Shown: positions 8,920-18,131, counted from the stretch's first letter. The stretch is 58,529 nt of DNA from JBAXXL01 sp038206725 (GCA_038206725.1 JBBRAO010000018.1:1-58529); one strand, 5' to 3'. Numbers and translations are program-made. The notes: generated by a model not told the origin, from the letters alone.

Positions 8920-9211
8920 AATATATTTCCCAAAATTTTAAAAATTTATTTTTTCAAACATTTCAATTCTAAATTAAACTTTTTTTTTTACATTTTATAC
9001 AAAAATCATCAGTATTATTAAAAATTAATTTTATGAATATTTGATAATAATAAAAATAATAACAGATTTTTAACATATTGATTATATAGCATATATCGGA
9101 TTTGCTTTTTTAACTTTTTCCATATTTTTTTTAATTTTTGTTTTCTACTTACGAAGGTTTGGCATTACAGGTTTTTAATCAAAATAAAACTTTTAATGAG
9201 AAATTTTTAAT
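8920..9211. other. AT-rich gene-free spacer upstream of paralogue A
   Basis: About 290 bases of very AT-rich sequence with no credible ORF, RNA gene or clear hairpin. It should hold the promoter of the minus-strand giant gene starting at 8919, but I found no convincing TAnnTTTG box at good spacing. Confidence 0.5.
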
Positions 9212-9244
9212 AAAAAAATAAGCCTGCTTTTTGTGGCGGACTTA
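9212..9244 (-). terminator. Terminator of gmhA
   Basis: On the minus strand, TAAGTCCGC (9244-9236) pairs with GCAGGCTTA (9227-9219) with one mismatch and one G-U, followed by seven T. It lies 30 bases past the gmhA stop. Confidence 0.65.
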
Positions 9245-9273
9245 GTAAATATTATGTTACTTTTTTCCCATTT

Positions 9274-9858
9274 TTAAAAATATTCTTTGAATAGAATTTC
9301 CTCAATTATCTCGCACCAAATATGCCCAATTGTTATATGCGCTTCTTGGATGCGTGCGGTTGTTGATCCCGGAACAATTACCTTATAATCACAAACATCT
9401 TTTATTGTTCCACCTTCTCCACCTAATAGACCAACAGTTGTCATCCCCATAAATTTTGCCGTTTTCAATGCTCTGAGTACGTTTTCGGAATTCCCGCTGG
9501 TTGAGATTCCAATAATGATATCATTAGGTGAGCCGTAAGCCTCCACCTCGCGTGCAAAAACATTATCAAAGCCGATGTCATTTCCACCGGCTGTCATAAT
9601 CGAAGGGTCAACAGTAAGCGCCATTGCACCTATTGCCGGACGGTTCACTTTACTGCGAAAGCGTACAACCAGCTCCGCCGCTAAATGCTGGGCATCTGCC
9701 GCACTACCTCCGTTACCGCACAGCAGTACTTTACCTTTGTTATTTATATGTTCGGCTAATTTTACGCCACAAAGCTCAATTGCCTGAATCTCATTTTCTA
9801 ATAAATATTTTTTTGTATCAATGCTCTCTTTTAATGAGGCTAAAATTATATCTTTCAT
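9274..9858 (-). CDS. gmhA: Sedoheptulose 7-phosphate isomerase (phosphoheptose isomerase)
   Basis: Converts sedoheptulose 7-phosphate to D-glycero-D-manno-heptose 7-phosphate, the first step toward the heptose of lipopolysaccharide or other glycans. A SIS-domain protein of about 194 residues, with GNGGSAADAQHLAAELV near the N-terminus, GISTSGNSENVLRAL in the middle, and a C-terminal IQEAHITIGHIWCEIIE containing the family's catalytic His. I chose the ATG at 9858 (MKDIILASL): the frame runs 12 residues further to 9894 but that stretch is hydrophobic, unlike family members. A GmhB-like phosphatase for a later step is at 22741-23283, not adjacent. Confidence 0.93.
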   Translation of the reverse strand: MKDIILASLKESIDTKKYLLENEIQAIELCGVKLAEHINNKGKVLLCGNGGSAADAQHLAAELVVRFRSKVNRPAIGAMALTVDPSIMTAGGNDIGFDNVFAREVEAYGSPNDIIIGISTSGNSENVLRALKTAKFMGMTTVGLLGGEGGTIKDVCDYKVIVPGSTTARIQEAHITIGHIWCEIIEEILFKEYF

Positions 9859-9969
9859 AATAAATTCGTAAATAAAAAAAATAAAAATAAGCATATTTTT
9901 CCATATTTCGAAAATTATTCTTAATTTTAAAAATATTTATGTTAAACAATTCGGAGTTAATATCCATTT

Positions 9970-11037
9970 ATGGAAGTTCCCATAGTTGGTCTTCTAGTTT
10001 TGATAGGAGCTTTTGCTGCATTAATCAGTTCTGTTATTTCAGAATTATCTCACGATAAGCTCAATAGCATAACAGAATTAAGAGGTAACTCAGACGATAT
10101 TATCGTTACCTTAAGACAAAAAATTGATTACAATTCAAATCCATTTTTCGTCATAGAAATCTTTTGTTATTCAACCGCAGGATTTTTTCTCGGGATAATA
10201 TCTCAAAATTTAAGGATTTTTTCACAAATTTCTGCGCCTTATTCTATACTTATTTCTATAATTTTATTTTTGGTAATTATAATTTTACTTCGCCATATTT
10301 TAAAAGGTGTGGGAGCAAGATATGCAGAAGTTTTGGCAGACCCCCTGCGAGGTTTAATAAAATTATTATATTATATAATATTACCTGTTTATTTCATAGG
10401 TAGCTTACTTACAAGAAGTGTTATAGCAGGGAATGTTGAGGACGATTCACGCGACGAAATAGACCACATGGTCGAAACGGCTTACAGCGAAAAAAGTATT
10501 GACCGCGACGAATACAAAATTTTAAAAAATGCCATCAATTTCAGCGACGTTATGGCAAAAGAAGTTATGACACCCAAAACCGTAATTTTCAGTTTGAATA
10601 TTAATGAAAAAATTGATGATATAATTCAGATACCTGAATTACAAAATTATACTCGTATTCCCGTTTGGGAAGGAAAATCCATCGAAGATGGTGTCAAAGG
10701 ATATGTTCTGACACGCGATATTTACCACGCGGCTTTGAGTCATAAATTCGAAGGTACGACGCGCGATTTTCTACGTGATATCAATTTTGTTTTCGAAAAC
10801 GAATCATTGGATAATGTCTTAGAAATGTTCTTGAAAAAGCGTAAACATATGTTCATAGTGGTGGATGAATACGGGGGAATCGCGGGATTAATTTCAATGG
10901 AAGATGTTTTGGAATATATTTTAGGCGAAGAAATCGTAGATGAAGTGGATAATATTGTTGATATGAGACTCCACGCAAAACATAAACGCGACAAGCGCAT
11001 AATCTCATCGGAAGATTGCGTAAAGAATGATGAATAG
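9970..11037 (+). CDS. CNNM/CorC-type membrane protein with paired CBS domains
   Basis: Related to HlyC/CorC (CNNM) proteins linked to magnesium and cobalt efflux or tolerance. The 355 residues begin with a DUF21-like membrane part: hydrophobic helices at about 1-25, 60-115 and 125-145. The cytoplasmic DEIDHMVETAYSEKSIDRDEYKIL leads into two CBS motifs: VMAKEVMTPKTVIFSL with VKGYVLTRDIYHAAL, then LDNVLEMFLKKRKHMFIVVDEYGGIAGLISMEDV (here split: LDNVLEMFLKKRKHMF, IVVDEYGGIAGLISMEDV). The C-terminal CorC_HlyC transporter-associated domain of many relatives is missing, as the protein ends soon after the second CBS domain. A corA homologue at 36636 gives the cell another divalent-cation route. The exact ion is not shown by sequence. 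Confidence 0.87.
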   Translation: MEVPIVGLLVLIGAFAALISSVISELSHDKLNSITELRGNSDDIIVTLRQKIDYNSNPFFVIEIFCYSTAGFFLGIISQNLRIFSQISAPYSILISIILFLVIIILLRHILKGVGARYAEVLADPLRGLIKLLYYIILPVYFIGSLLTRSVIAGNVEDDSRDEIDHMVETAYSEKSIDRDEYKILKNAINFSDVMAKEVMTPKTVIFSLNINEKIDDIIQIPELQNYTRIPVWEGKSIEDGVKGYVLTRDIYHAALSHKFEGTTRDFLRDINFVFENESLDNVLEMFLKKRKHMFIVVDEYGGIAGLISMEDVLEYILGEEIVDEVDNIVDMRLHAKHKRDKRIISSEDCVKNDE

Positions 11038-11048
11038 CATTTTAACAA

Positions 11049-11076
11049 GTAGGGTCACGGTTTGCCGTGTCCCTAC
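11049..11076. repeat. Palindromic intergenic repeat GTAGGGTCACGG...CCGTGTCCCTAC
   Basis: 12-base arms with one mismatch around a TTTG loop fill most of the 43-base gap between two converging genes. The edges GTAGGG/CCCTAC link it to 1267-1290 and perhaps 27490-27516. It may also separate the two transcripts. Confidence 0.75.
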
Positions 11077-11080
11077 ACTA

Positions 11081-11701
11081 TTATTTTATTATGCACCCCG
11101 TCATATTGCTCCAAAAGAGCAAATCCAATTCATCCATACTGATTTTCACATCTGCCGCAAAATCAGCAAATTCCTTTTCGACGACAAAGTATTGAGCGCT
11201 TGTGCCGATTTTAGGAATAGCTTCAAACAATCCGCAGCCAACGAGATTCCTCAAAATGTGTCTATCCAAAATAGCTAAGTTCCGGTATCCGATATTTCTT
11301 AAAAAATGTGAGCTTTCCTTAAACCCTATTCCACGAATATTTTGAGCAAGCCAATTCCGTTTTTCGACATTTGTAAAATTTGAATCCAACAAACCGGATA
11401 TTTCGTTCCATTGGGTTTTTATTCTGCACAAATTCATAGCCTTTTGGTTATGAAATCGAATATAATTCTGAGGTGCGGCAATAATATCCACAGGGGCAAT
11501 ATCTTGATTTAGAAAATCAATTTGCATCAATTTATTCTGAACAAGCATAGCACTTGCCGCTTTGGACTGGGGTGTGCAAATACAAAAGCACAGTTCATAA
11601 AAATACCGCTCTCTCGGAACCTCGCTAAATTCCTTCAACTTCGCTTGGATTCTATCATCCCAAAGCAAATAGCCCGCTTTTAAATCTTCGGTTAAACCCA
11701 T
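11081..11701 (-). CDS. Ogg2-type 8-oxoguanine DNA N-glycosylase/AP lyase (HhH-GPD)
   Basis: Removes oxidised guanine from DNA and nicks the abasic site. The 206 residues match the compact Ogg2 family, best known from archaea. The helix-hairpin-helix and catalytic region is RGIGFKESSHFLRNIGY followed by LAILDRHILR. K128 would be the Schiff-base lysine and D146 the activating aspartate, 18 residues apart as in the archaeal enzymes. The C-terminal MDELDLLFWSNMTG also fits. It lies 3 bases downstream of purE on the same strand, so the two are probably cotranscribed, an unexpected pairing. Substrate range is inferred from family only. Confidence 0.85.
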   Translation of the reverse strand: MGLTEDLKAGYLLWDDRIQAKLKEFSEVPRERYFYELCFCICTPQSKAASAMLVQNKLMQIDFLNQDIAPVDIIAAPQNYIRFHNQKAMNLCRIKTQWNEISGLLDSNFTNVEKRNWLAQNIRGIGFKESSHFLRNIGYRNLAILDRHILRNLVGCGLFEAIPKIGTSAQYFVVEKEFADFAADVKISMDELDLLFWSNMTGCIIK

Positions 11702-11704
11702 TTC

Positions 11705-12223
11705 TTAAGGAGTATATAAATCGGTAAAATTTTCGTTCAGCTCATTTTTCAAGCGCGATCTTTCAGCCATAATATATTTATATTTAGCTATATTCTCCTG
11801 AATTTCCGGAAAATGCACACCCAAAATCTGCATCGCCAATATTCCGGCGTTCTTCCCCGCCCCAATAGCAACAGTCGCAACCGGTACTCCGGGTGGCATC
11901 TGCACTATGGAATAAAGCGAATCCACACCGCTTAGTGTACGGCTTTGAATAGGAACGCCTATAACAGGCAGAGGTGTATGCGCCGCAATCATACCCGGTA
12001 AATGAGCCGCGCCACCCGCACCGGCTATAATAACTTTTATACCGCGCAAATGAGCGCCTCTACCATATTCCGCCATATCGTCGGGAGTGCGGTGAGCCGA
12101 TACTACTCGCATTTCGTAAGGTACATCGAATTCGATGCAAATTTCAGAAGCCTGCATCATAGTCTGCAAATCCGAATCACTTCCCATTATAATACCAACA
12201 AGTGGTTTTCTACCTTTATGCAT
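11705..12223 (-). CDS. purE: N5-carboxyaminoimidazole ribonucleotide mutase
   Basis: Converts N5-CAIR to CAIR in de novo purine synthesis. The 172-residue protein has the class I PurE signatures GIIMGSDSDLQTM near the N-terminus, SAHRTPDDM with the catalytic histidine, and GAGGAAHLPGMIAAHTPLPV in the middle. The C-terminal extension of about 15 residues is unremarkable. PurK, which makes N5-CAIR, is not in the window; the next pathway enzyme, PurC, is at 50973. First gene of a probable two-gene unit with the DNA glycosylase downstream and divergent from the MFS gene at 12388. Confidence 0.96.
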   Translation of the reverse strand: MHKGRKPLVGIIMGSDSDLQTMMQASEICIEFDVPYEMRVVSAHRTPDDMAEYGRGAHLRGIKVIIAGAGGAAHLPGMIAAHTPLPVIGVPIQSRTLSGVDSLYSIVQMPPGVPVATVAIGAGKNAGILAMQILGVHFPEIQENIAKYKYIMAERSRLKNELNENFTDLYTP

Positions 12224-12335
12224 AAATCTATCTCTTTTTGACAGTTTAAAAAATTACATAAATATTATAGAACAAAATTACAAAATTAATTTAAATTAGC
12301 TTTTTTCAAATTAGGATTAATAAAAAATTAATTAC

Positions 12336-12343
12336 TATATTTG
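12336..12343 (+). promoter_or_regulatory. -7 box (TATATTTG) upstream of the MFS transporter
   Basis: Exact match to TAnnTTTG, 45 bases before the start codon at 12388, in the divergent purE/MFS spacer. No clear TTTG at -33. Confidence 0.5.
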
Positions 12344-12387
12344 CAGTTTAATATTTAATAATTGTTCAATATATTTTATAAAAGTTT

Positions 12388-13797
12388 ATGGAAAATGTTA
12401 TAACTAATTACAGGGACAAACCTTGGGTAAGATGGATTGCATTAGGTATTGTATCGTTCACAATGCTTTGCGGTTATTACCTTACCGACGTTATGGCTCC
12501 CTTAAAAGGTCTATTAGAAAACGAAATGCAGTGGTCAAGCACTGAATACGGTTTCTTTACCAGCGCGTATGGCTGGTTCAACGTATTTTTACTTATGCTT
12601 CTTCTTGGCGGTATTGTTCTTGACAAGATGGGTGTACGTTTCACAGGTATGGGTGCTACCATTATTATGGTTATCGGTGCCGGTTTAAAATACTGGGCTG
12701 TTGCCAACCCTGAAGTATTCAACGGTGCTGTTTGGATGTGGGGTATGAAAGCTCAAGTAGTTGTAGCGGCTCTCGGTTTCGCCATATTTGGTGTAGGTAT
12801 CGAGGTAGCCGGGATAACTGTATCCAAGATCATCGTTAAATGGTTCAAGGGCAAAGAACTTGCCTTAGCTATGGGTTTAGAAATGGCGACTGCCCGTTTG
12901 GGTACTGCTTTAGCTTTATCAATTTCTTTACCTATCGCTGTACACTTCAATAGTGCATCCGCTCCGATCTTGGTTTGTTTGCTTATGCTTTGTATCGGTT
13001 TGATAGCATTCTTTTTGTACACATTTATGGATAAAAAACTTGACAAATCTCAAGCTAATTTCCATATGGTTAACAATATAATTGATACTGAAGAAGAATT
13101 CAAATTATCCGATATAGGCAGAATCTTAACAAATAAAGCTTGGTGGTATATCGCAATTTTATGCGTACTATTCTATTCTTCTGTATTCCCTTTCTTGAAA
13201 TACGCGCAGGATTTGATGGTAAACAAATTCCACGTGGCTCCAACATTAGCGGGTATTATACCGGGTTTACTTCCATTCGGAACTATCCTTTTAACACCGT
13301 TCTTTGGTAATTTATATGACCGCAAAGGTAAAGGTGCGAATATTATGATTATCGGTTCTATTCTGATTATCATTGTTCACGCGCTATTTACAGTTCCAAT
13401 TTTCGATAGCTGGATATTTGCTATTTTCTTAATCGTTCTTTTGGGTATTGGTTTCTCATTGGTACCATCGGCTATGTGGCCTTCGGTTCCTAAAATTATC
13501 CCTGAAAAACAATTGGGTACGGCTTATTCACTTATTTTCTTGGTTCAAAACGTTGGTTTGATGTTAGTTCCCGCTTTAATAGGCTGGGTACTTGATGCTT
13601 ATTGTATTAATGGTTCAAAAATGGTTGATGGCTTATCGGTTAATACATATAACTACACCTTACCGATGGCTATATTCACCTGCTTCGGGCTATTAGCATT
13701 AATATTCGCATTCTTACTGAAAGCGGAAGATAAGAAAAAAGGCTACGGCTTGCAACTACCAAACATTGCTAAAAAAGCTGAAGAAATAGAAGCTTAA
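12388..13797 (+). CDS. Major facilitator superfamily transporter
   Basis: A 469-residue inner-membrane secondary transporter with about 12 hydrophobic segments and a central cytoplasmic loop (about residues 215-245). The MFS signature region after helix 2 reads GGIVLDKMGVRF, and its counterpart after helix 8 reads FFGNLYDRKGKG. Helix 4/5 carries GIEVAGITVSKIIVKWF, a pattern seen in organic-anion and sugar-phosphate type MFS members, but the substrate cannot be named. The codon pattern is G/C-richer and more even than its neighbours, as in a strongly expressed gene. It stands alone between a TATATTTG promoter box and a strong terminator. Confidence 0.88.
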   Translation: MENVITNYRDKPWVRWIALGIVSFTMLCGYYLTDVMAPLKGLLENEMQWSSTEYGFFTSAYGWFNVFLLMLLLGGIVLDKMGVRFTGMGATIIMVIGAGLKYWAVANPEVFNGAVWMWGMKAQVVVAALGFAIFGVGIEVAGITVSKIIVKWFKGKELALAMGLEMATARLGTALALSISLPIAVHFNSASAPILVCLLMLCIGLIAFFLYTFMDKKLDKSQANFHMVNNIIDTEEEFKLSDIGRILTNKAWWYIAILCVLFYSSVFPFLKYAQDLMVNKFHVAPTLAGIIPGLLPFGTILLTPFFGNLYDRKGKGANIMIIGSILIIIVHALFTVPIFDSWIFAIFLIVLLGIGFSLVPSAMWPSVPKIIPEKQLGTAYSLIFLVQNVGLMLVPALIGWVLDAYCINGSKMVDGLSVNTYNYTLPMAIFTCFGLLALIFAFLLKAEDKKKGYGLQLPNIAKKAEEIEA

Positions 13798-13835
13798 TTT
13801 TAAGCTCAGTCGGGTGTTAATTTGACAATACGATA

Positions 13836-13870
13836 AAAGGCGGTAGTTTTAGAACGACCGCCTTTTTTTA
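13836..13870 (+). terminator. Rho-independent terminator of the MFS gene
   Basis: AAAGGCGGT (13836-13844) pairs with ACCGCCTTT (13857-13865), followed by an uninterrupted T-run to 13869. Confidence 0.9.
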
Positions 13871-13949
13871 ACTTTTGAAAATTTCGTAAAAAACAATTGG
13901 AATGTTTTTACGTAGATTATATTTGATAAATTTATAATGATGAATTATT

Positions 13950-14894
13950 ATGAGAAGACAATTATTTTTGATTTTTGCTATTATATTGATTTTATCCAAT
14001 CGGTTATTTTCCGAACAATATGTTATTTGCAACAAAGATGCTCAAGCAAACTGTTTATACAGCCAAGCGCATAAAGCTCCCGGCAGTTCCGATTTGCTAA
14101 TCGGTACTATTGGCGGTATGATGAAATCCACCGATGACGGTACAACTTGGGAAAATTTGGAAAGTGAAATTGGAGAGTTCTTTATTAAACAAACAGTTTT
14201 TAAAAATCATAAAATCTATGCGGTAGCATATCCTTTTGGTATTTTTGTATCAGCGGATAATGGATTAAATTGGAACGAAATCACCCCCGGATTGCCGTCA
14301 AAAAAAACGAATTCTATGGCGTTTAACGGTGCTGATATATATGTCGGTATTGATGATGCGGGGGTATTTATGACTACTGACAACGGAAATTCCTGGGAAA
14401 ATATTGGCAACGGATTAGCCGCTAAGGATATTTCTTGCCTTGCGTATAGCGGTGACAATCTGTTTGTCGGCACATTTTCTAATGGCGCTTACGTTACAAG
14501 CGACAAAGGGAACAGTTGGCAAGAAATCAATAATGGATTGAACTTTAAATGGGTATCATCGTTAATTGTTGTGGATAATAAAATTTACGCCGGCACGAGA
14601 GATAAATCGACGGGTGGAATTTTCTGTTCAACAGATGAGGGGAAAAATTGGAGTGAGGTCAATTCCGAGGTTGCAAAAAACCCAATTTGCGCTATGTTCC
14701 AAATTGACGATTTGATTGTTGCCGGAACTGACAATGATAAATTGATTTATTCAGAAGATAATGGTCAAAGTTGGTTTGAGAATACCGGTAAACTCAGTAT
14801 TAGGAAAGCCATTCTCGAAATTCCTAATAAGAATTTTCTTCTGCAATCATATCCCCAAAAATTATCGTTAATATATATTTTACCAAAGAAATAG
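13950..14894 (+). CDS. Exported Asp-box (BNR-like) beta-propeller protein
   Basis: 314 residues with an N-terminal signal peptide (LFLIFAIILILSNRLFS). Six Asp-box-like motifs of the form SxDxGxxW recur about every 40 residues: STDDGTTWE, SADNGLNWN, TTDNGNSWE, TSDKGNSWQ, STDEGKNWS, SEDNGQSWF. They predict a beta-propeller such as those of sialidases, Ycf48-like and photosynthesis-assembly-type proteins. No sialidase catalytic Arg triad or RIP motif can be assigned, so enzyme activity should not be assumed. Unlike the other large exported proteins here, it has no T9SS sorting tail and probably stays in the periplasm or is released another way. Confidence 0.82.
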   Translation: MRRQLFLIFAIILILSNRLFSEQYVICNKDAQANCLYSQAHKAPGSSDLLIGTIGGMMKSTDDGTTWENLESEIGEFFIKQTVFKNHKIYAVAYPFGIFVSADNGLNWNEITPGLPSKKTNSMAFNGADIYVGIDDAGVFMTTDNGNSWENIGNGLAAKDISCLAYSGDNLFVGTFSNGAYVTSDKGNSWQEINNGLNFKWVSSLIVVDNKIYAGTRDKSTGGIFCSTDEGKNWSEVNSEVAKNPICAMFQIDDLIVAGTDNDKLIYSEDNGQSWFENTGKLSIRKAILEIPNKNFLLQSYPQKLSLIYILPKK

Positions 14895-14919
14895 TACTCT
14901 TTAATTCGTTGTCTATTAG

Positions 14920-15381
14920 TTAATCAATACTTTTCACATCTAAAAATTCCTTTCCGTTTGTTTTGCTTTTAGCTAATCTTTCCTTTTGTAGTTCATTATA
15001 TTTGTCTCTTTTTATTTTATATAGATAGGACCTGGCATCGTCAATTCGGGTACCATCTTCCAAAACAACATAGTCGTCACCCTGTTCTGTGATTAATTTA
15101 GGGTTAATCGCTCTCATATTATCGCTTATTATCCACTTGCATTCTCTTTTGGATATTATTCTAGCGAGTTTTCTTGTTTGATTCTTAGTTAATTCATTCG
15201 ATTCAATCAACTCATAAAAATTGTCGTTAAACAATTCCAAATCTTCACCTTCGCCATAATTACGGATGTATTCCATCCGATAATGAAAATCGCTTGGGCT
15301 TAGAATCCCCGTAGTGTTTTTCGCATTCTTTAAGAATTCGTCCAGAACTTCGCGTTGCTCTGCATTCAAATCTTTAATCAT
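14920..15381 (-). CDS. Hypothetical protein (about 153 aa)
   Basis: I do not recognise the family. A charged, soluble, mostly helical protein with no signal peptide or membrane segment. It begins MIKDLNAEQREVLDEFLKNA, has a YNELQKERLAKSKTNGKE helix near the C-terminus, and contains one Cys. The ATG at 15381 is preferred to an upstream TTG at 15399 because AGAGGG lies at good spacing before the ATG. Divergent from lon (15511). Codon use is like its neighbours, so it is probably a real gene. Confidence 0.65.
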   Translation of the reverse strand: MIKDLNAEQREVLDEFLKNAKNTTGILSPSDFHYRMEYIRNYGEGEDLELFNDNFYELIESNELTKNQTRKLARIISKRECKWIISDNMRAINPKLITEQGDDYVVLEDGTRIDDARSYLYKIKRDKYNELQKERLAKSKTNGKEFLDVKSID

Positions 15382-15510
15382 AAGTACCCTCTTATGCAAA
15401 TAAATTATTTTCGAAATATCAATTAAGACAAAATAAAGAAAAATTTATTTGAAAAGGAAATTAATGGCTTCTCCTCCCACCTCCCTCCAAACATAATATT
15501 ATTCAAAAAA

Positions 15511-18036
15511 GTGGTATTTTTGTATATTATATATATACAAAATTTGAAGAAAACATTGAAAATAGAAGAAGATTATAAATTCGAAAAATTCGAGCAGCTG
15601 CCAACATTGCTTATGCCCGACGAACTGCCTGTTGTACCCTTACGCGACGTGGTTATTTTCCCCAATATGATATTCCCCATATTGATTGGACGCGAAGCCT
15701 CTATGCGAGCTGTGTTCGAAGCCAATGACAAAGATAAATTCATATTCCTGACCGCACAAAAAAACCCGCGAACGGAAAATCCCGCAATAAAGGACTTGTA
15801 TAAATATGGTACATTTGCCCAAATTCTACAGGTTTCGAAACTACCGAACAATTTATACAAAGTTCTTTTCGAAGGAATTTACCAAGCTAAAATAGTGAAA
15901 CAAATTCCCGAAAAAGACTTTTTAAAAGCAAAAGTCGAGATAAGAGAGATTGATTACGGCGTAATGGATGCCAAATTTAAGGCGTCATTGAGGCACGTAA
16001 GCGAATTATTCTCGAAATATGTAAAACAATCCGCTATGTTGCCGCAAGACCTGCTAACGGTCTTTGACGGCTATTCAGACCCATTGCAAAAGTATTACTA
16101 TATAGTTTCCAACATCCGGATTGCAGTACCCGCAAAACAAAATTTATTACGCGAAAATAAACTGCTGAAAATGTTTTTCGAAATTGCTAAATTACTTTCC
16201 GAAGAAATTGAAGTAAAAGATATCGAAAATGAATTGGATACCAAAGTTCAAGAAGCTCTGCAAAAAACCCAGAGAAAATATATCATTCAGGAACAAATCC
16301 GAACCTTGCAATTGGAATTGGGCGACGATCAAGATTTTCCTGTCGATTTAATTCCCTTGGAAAAAGCAATCTCCGAACTAAAAATGCCAAAACCCATTAA
16401 AGACAAAGCTTGGGAAGAATTGGAGAGATTATCGAAAACTCAGCCTATGTCCCCTGAATACGCTGTGAATAGAAATTATGTCGAATGGCTCACTCAAGTA
16501 CCTTGGAATAAATTTACAAAAGATAATTACAGCATCGAAAATGTTCGGAAAATTTTGGAGGAAGATCATTATGGTCTTCAAATTCCAAAAGAACGGATAA
16601 TAGAGTTTATAGCTGTATTAAATCTATCCGGTAATATGAAAAAGCAGATACTATGCTTTTGCGGACCTCCCGGGACCGGAAAAACTTCATTAGCTCGTTC
16701 AATAGCACGCGCTTTGGGTAGGGAATACATCCGCTTTTCGTTGGGCGGTATCCGCGATGAAGCCGAAATACGGGGGCATCGCCGTACTTATATCGGCGCT
16801 ATGCCGGGCAAAGTAATTCAATCAATGAAAAAAGCGGGAACATCGAATCCGGTTATATTATTGGATGAAATTGATAAAATGTCAATGGATTTCCGAGGCG
16901 ATCCATCGTCGGCTTTGCTCGAAGTATTAGACCCCGAGCAGAACTTTTCATTCCAAGACCACTATTTAGAAGTAGATTATGATTTATCGAATGTGTTGTT
17001 TATTACAACGGCAAATGTTCGTTACGATATCCCATTACCGCTTCTTGATAGGATGGAAATCATTGAATTGAATTCGTATTTAGATTATGAAAAATTTGAG
17101 ATTGCCAAAAGACATATCATACCTAAATTGCTAAAGTCCTTTGGTCTTGACAATATTAAGATTGCCTTCACCGACGATGCTATTATGACAATTATTAGCC
17201 AATACACACGTGAATCAGGGGTTAGAAATTTGGAACGTGAGCTTTCGAGTATATTGAGAAAGCTATCTACCAAAATCGTTAATGAATATCAAAGCAAAAC
17301 AAAAACCAAATCTACAAACGCTTTAAATAAAAGCGCCGCGTTCAAAGGATATCTCGGAAAAACGGAATTTTTGATTACCACAGACGATGTGTACAAATAT
17401 CTGAAAGTACCGCGTATTAAACCGAAAAAAGAAGAGACAGAAGACCGCGTCGGCAATGCTACAGGTTTGGCTTGGACTTCTGTCGGTGGTGACACGATGA
17501 GCATTGAAGTGTCAGTTATGCAGGGAACCGAAAGATTGACCCTAACCGGACAGTTAGGCGATGTAATGAAAGAATCCGCTCAAGCCGCTCTTGGTTTTGT
17601 GCGTACAAATGCAGTCAAACTTGGTATAAAAGCCGACTTCTTTAAAAATAAAGAAATTCATATACACGTCCCCGAAGGCGCTATACCGAAAGATGGTCCT
17701 TCAGCCGGAATATCTCTAACTATGGCGATGATATCCGCTCTGAGCGAACGCAAACTGCGTGGAGACACCTGTATGACAGGCGAAGTTACTTTGAGAGGCA
17801 AAATTTTAGCTGTGGGCGGTTTGAAAGAAAAAATCCTTGCCGCTAAAAGAGCTGGTCTAAAGCAAATTGTCTTACCAAAAGAAAACGACGACGAAGTTAA
17901 TAATTTCGAAAAGCCAATCACAGACGATGTGAAACTGGTTTATGTTGAAACTATATTCGAAGCATTAGAGTATGTTTTCGCTGATTGGAAAAAAGAAGTA
18001 ACAATAAAAGAAAACAAAACAAGGCTTTCTGTATAA
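15511..18036 (+). CDS. lon: ATP-dependent protease La (Lon)
   Basis: Hexameric cytosolic AAA+ protease degrading misfolded and regulatory proteins. Order: the N-terminal substrate-binding domain beginning LPVVPLRDVVIFPNMIFPI; a coiled helical region; the AAA+ module with Walker A CGPPGTGKTSLA (from residue 384) and Walker B VILLDEIDKM; and the protease domain with catalytic Ser in PKDGPSAG (S731) and Lys in GGLKEK (K772). The frame opens at a GTG (15511), but that codon overlaps a TATTTTTG promoter-like box, so the real start is probably TTG 15544, TTG 15556 or ATG 15613; the last gives MPDELPVVPLRD, close to the usual Lon N-terminus. I list the full open frame. Confidence 0.96.
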   Translation: MVFLYIIYIQNLKKTLKIEEDYKFEKFEQLPTLLMPDELPVVPLRDVVIFPNMIFPILIGREASMRAVFEANDKDKFIFLTAQKNPRTENPAIKDLYKYGTFAQILQVSKLPNNLYKVLFEGIYQAKIVKQIPEKDFLKAKVEIREIDYGVMDAKFKASLRHVSELFSKYVKQSAMLPQDLLTVFDGYSDPLQKYYYIVSNIRIAVPAKQNLLRENKLLKMFFEIAKLLSEEIEVKDIENELDTKVQEALQKTQRKYIIQEQIRTLQLELGDDQDFPVDLIPLEKAISELKMPKPIKDKAWEELERLSKTQPMSPEYAVNRNYVEWLTQVPWNKFTKDNYSIENVRKILEEDHYGLQIPKERIIEFIAVLNLSGNMKKQILCFCGPPGTGKTSLARSIARALGREYIRFSLGGIRDEAEIRGHRRTYIGAMPGKVIQSMKKAGTSNPVILLDEIDKMSMDFRGDPSSALLEVLDPEQNFSFQDHYLEVDYDLSNVLFITTANVRYDIPLPLLDRMEIIELNSYLDYEKFEIAKRHIIPKLLKSFGLDNIKIAFTDDAIMTIISQYTRESGVRNLERELSSILRKLSTKIVNEYQSKTKTKSTNALNKSAAFKGYLGKTEFLITTDDVYKYLKVPRIKPKKEETEDRVGNATGLAWTSVGGDTMSIEVSVMQGTERLTLTGQLGDVMKESAQAALGFVRTNAVKLGIKADFFKNKEIHIHVPEGAIPKDGPSAGISLTMAMISALSERKLRGDTCMTGEVTLRGKILAVGGLKEKILAAKRAGLKQIVLPKENDDEVNNFEKPITDDVKLVYVETIFEALEYVFADWKKEVTIKENKTRLSV
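15515..15522 (+). promoter_or_regulatory. Possible -7 box (TATTTTTG) of lon
   Basis: Exact TAnnTTTG match inside the 5' end of the open frame. If used, transcription would start near 15530 and the GTG at 15511 could not be the start codon. No -33 TTTG is visible, so it may be a chance match in AT-rich DNA. Confidence 0.35.
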
Positions 18037-18078
18037 ACTTTTTAGAATTGTGCTTGTTATATTAGAAACAACATCATT

Positions 18079-18131
18079 AAGGGATGATTGGTCCACCGAC
18101 ATATCAGTAACTTGGTGGGACAATCATCCTT
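18079..18131. repeat. Long imperfect hairpin downstream of lon
   Basis: AAGGGATGATTGGTCCACC (18079-18097) pairs with GGTGGGACAATCATCCTT (18114-18131) with one bulge and one or two mismatches. It lies 43 bases after the lon stop. With no T-run on the plus strand it may be a processed hairpin or a small palindromic element, and could act as the lon 3' end. Confidence 0.55.

Noticed and set aside
15511..15513. GTG 15511 as the certain start of lon
   Set aside because: It overlaps a TATTTTTG promoter-like box and the first residues (VFLYIIYIQ) do not look like Lon; a downstream start is more likely.
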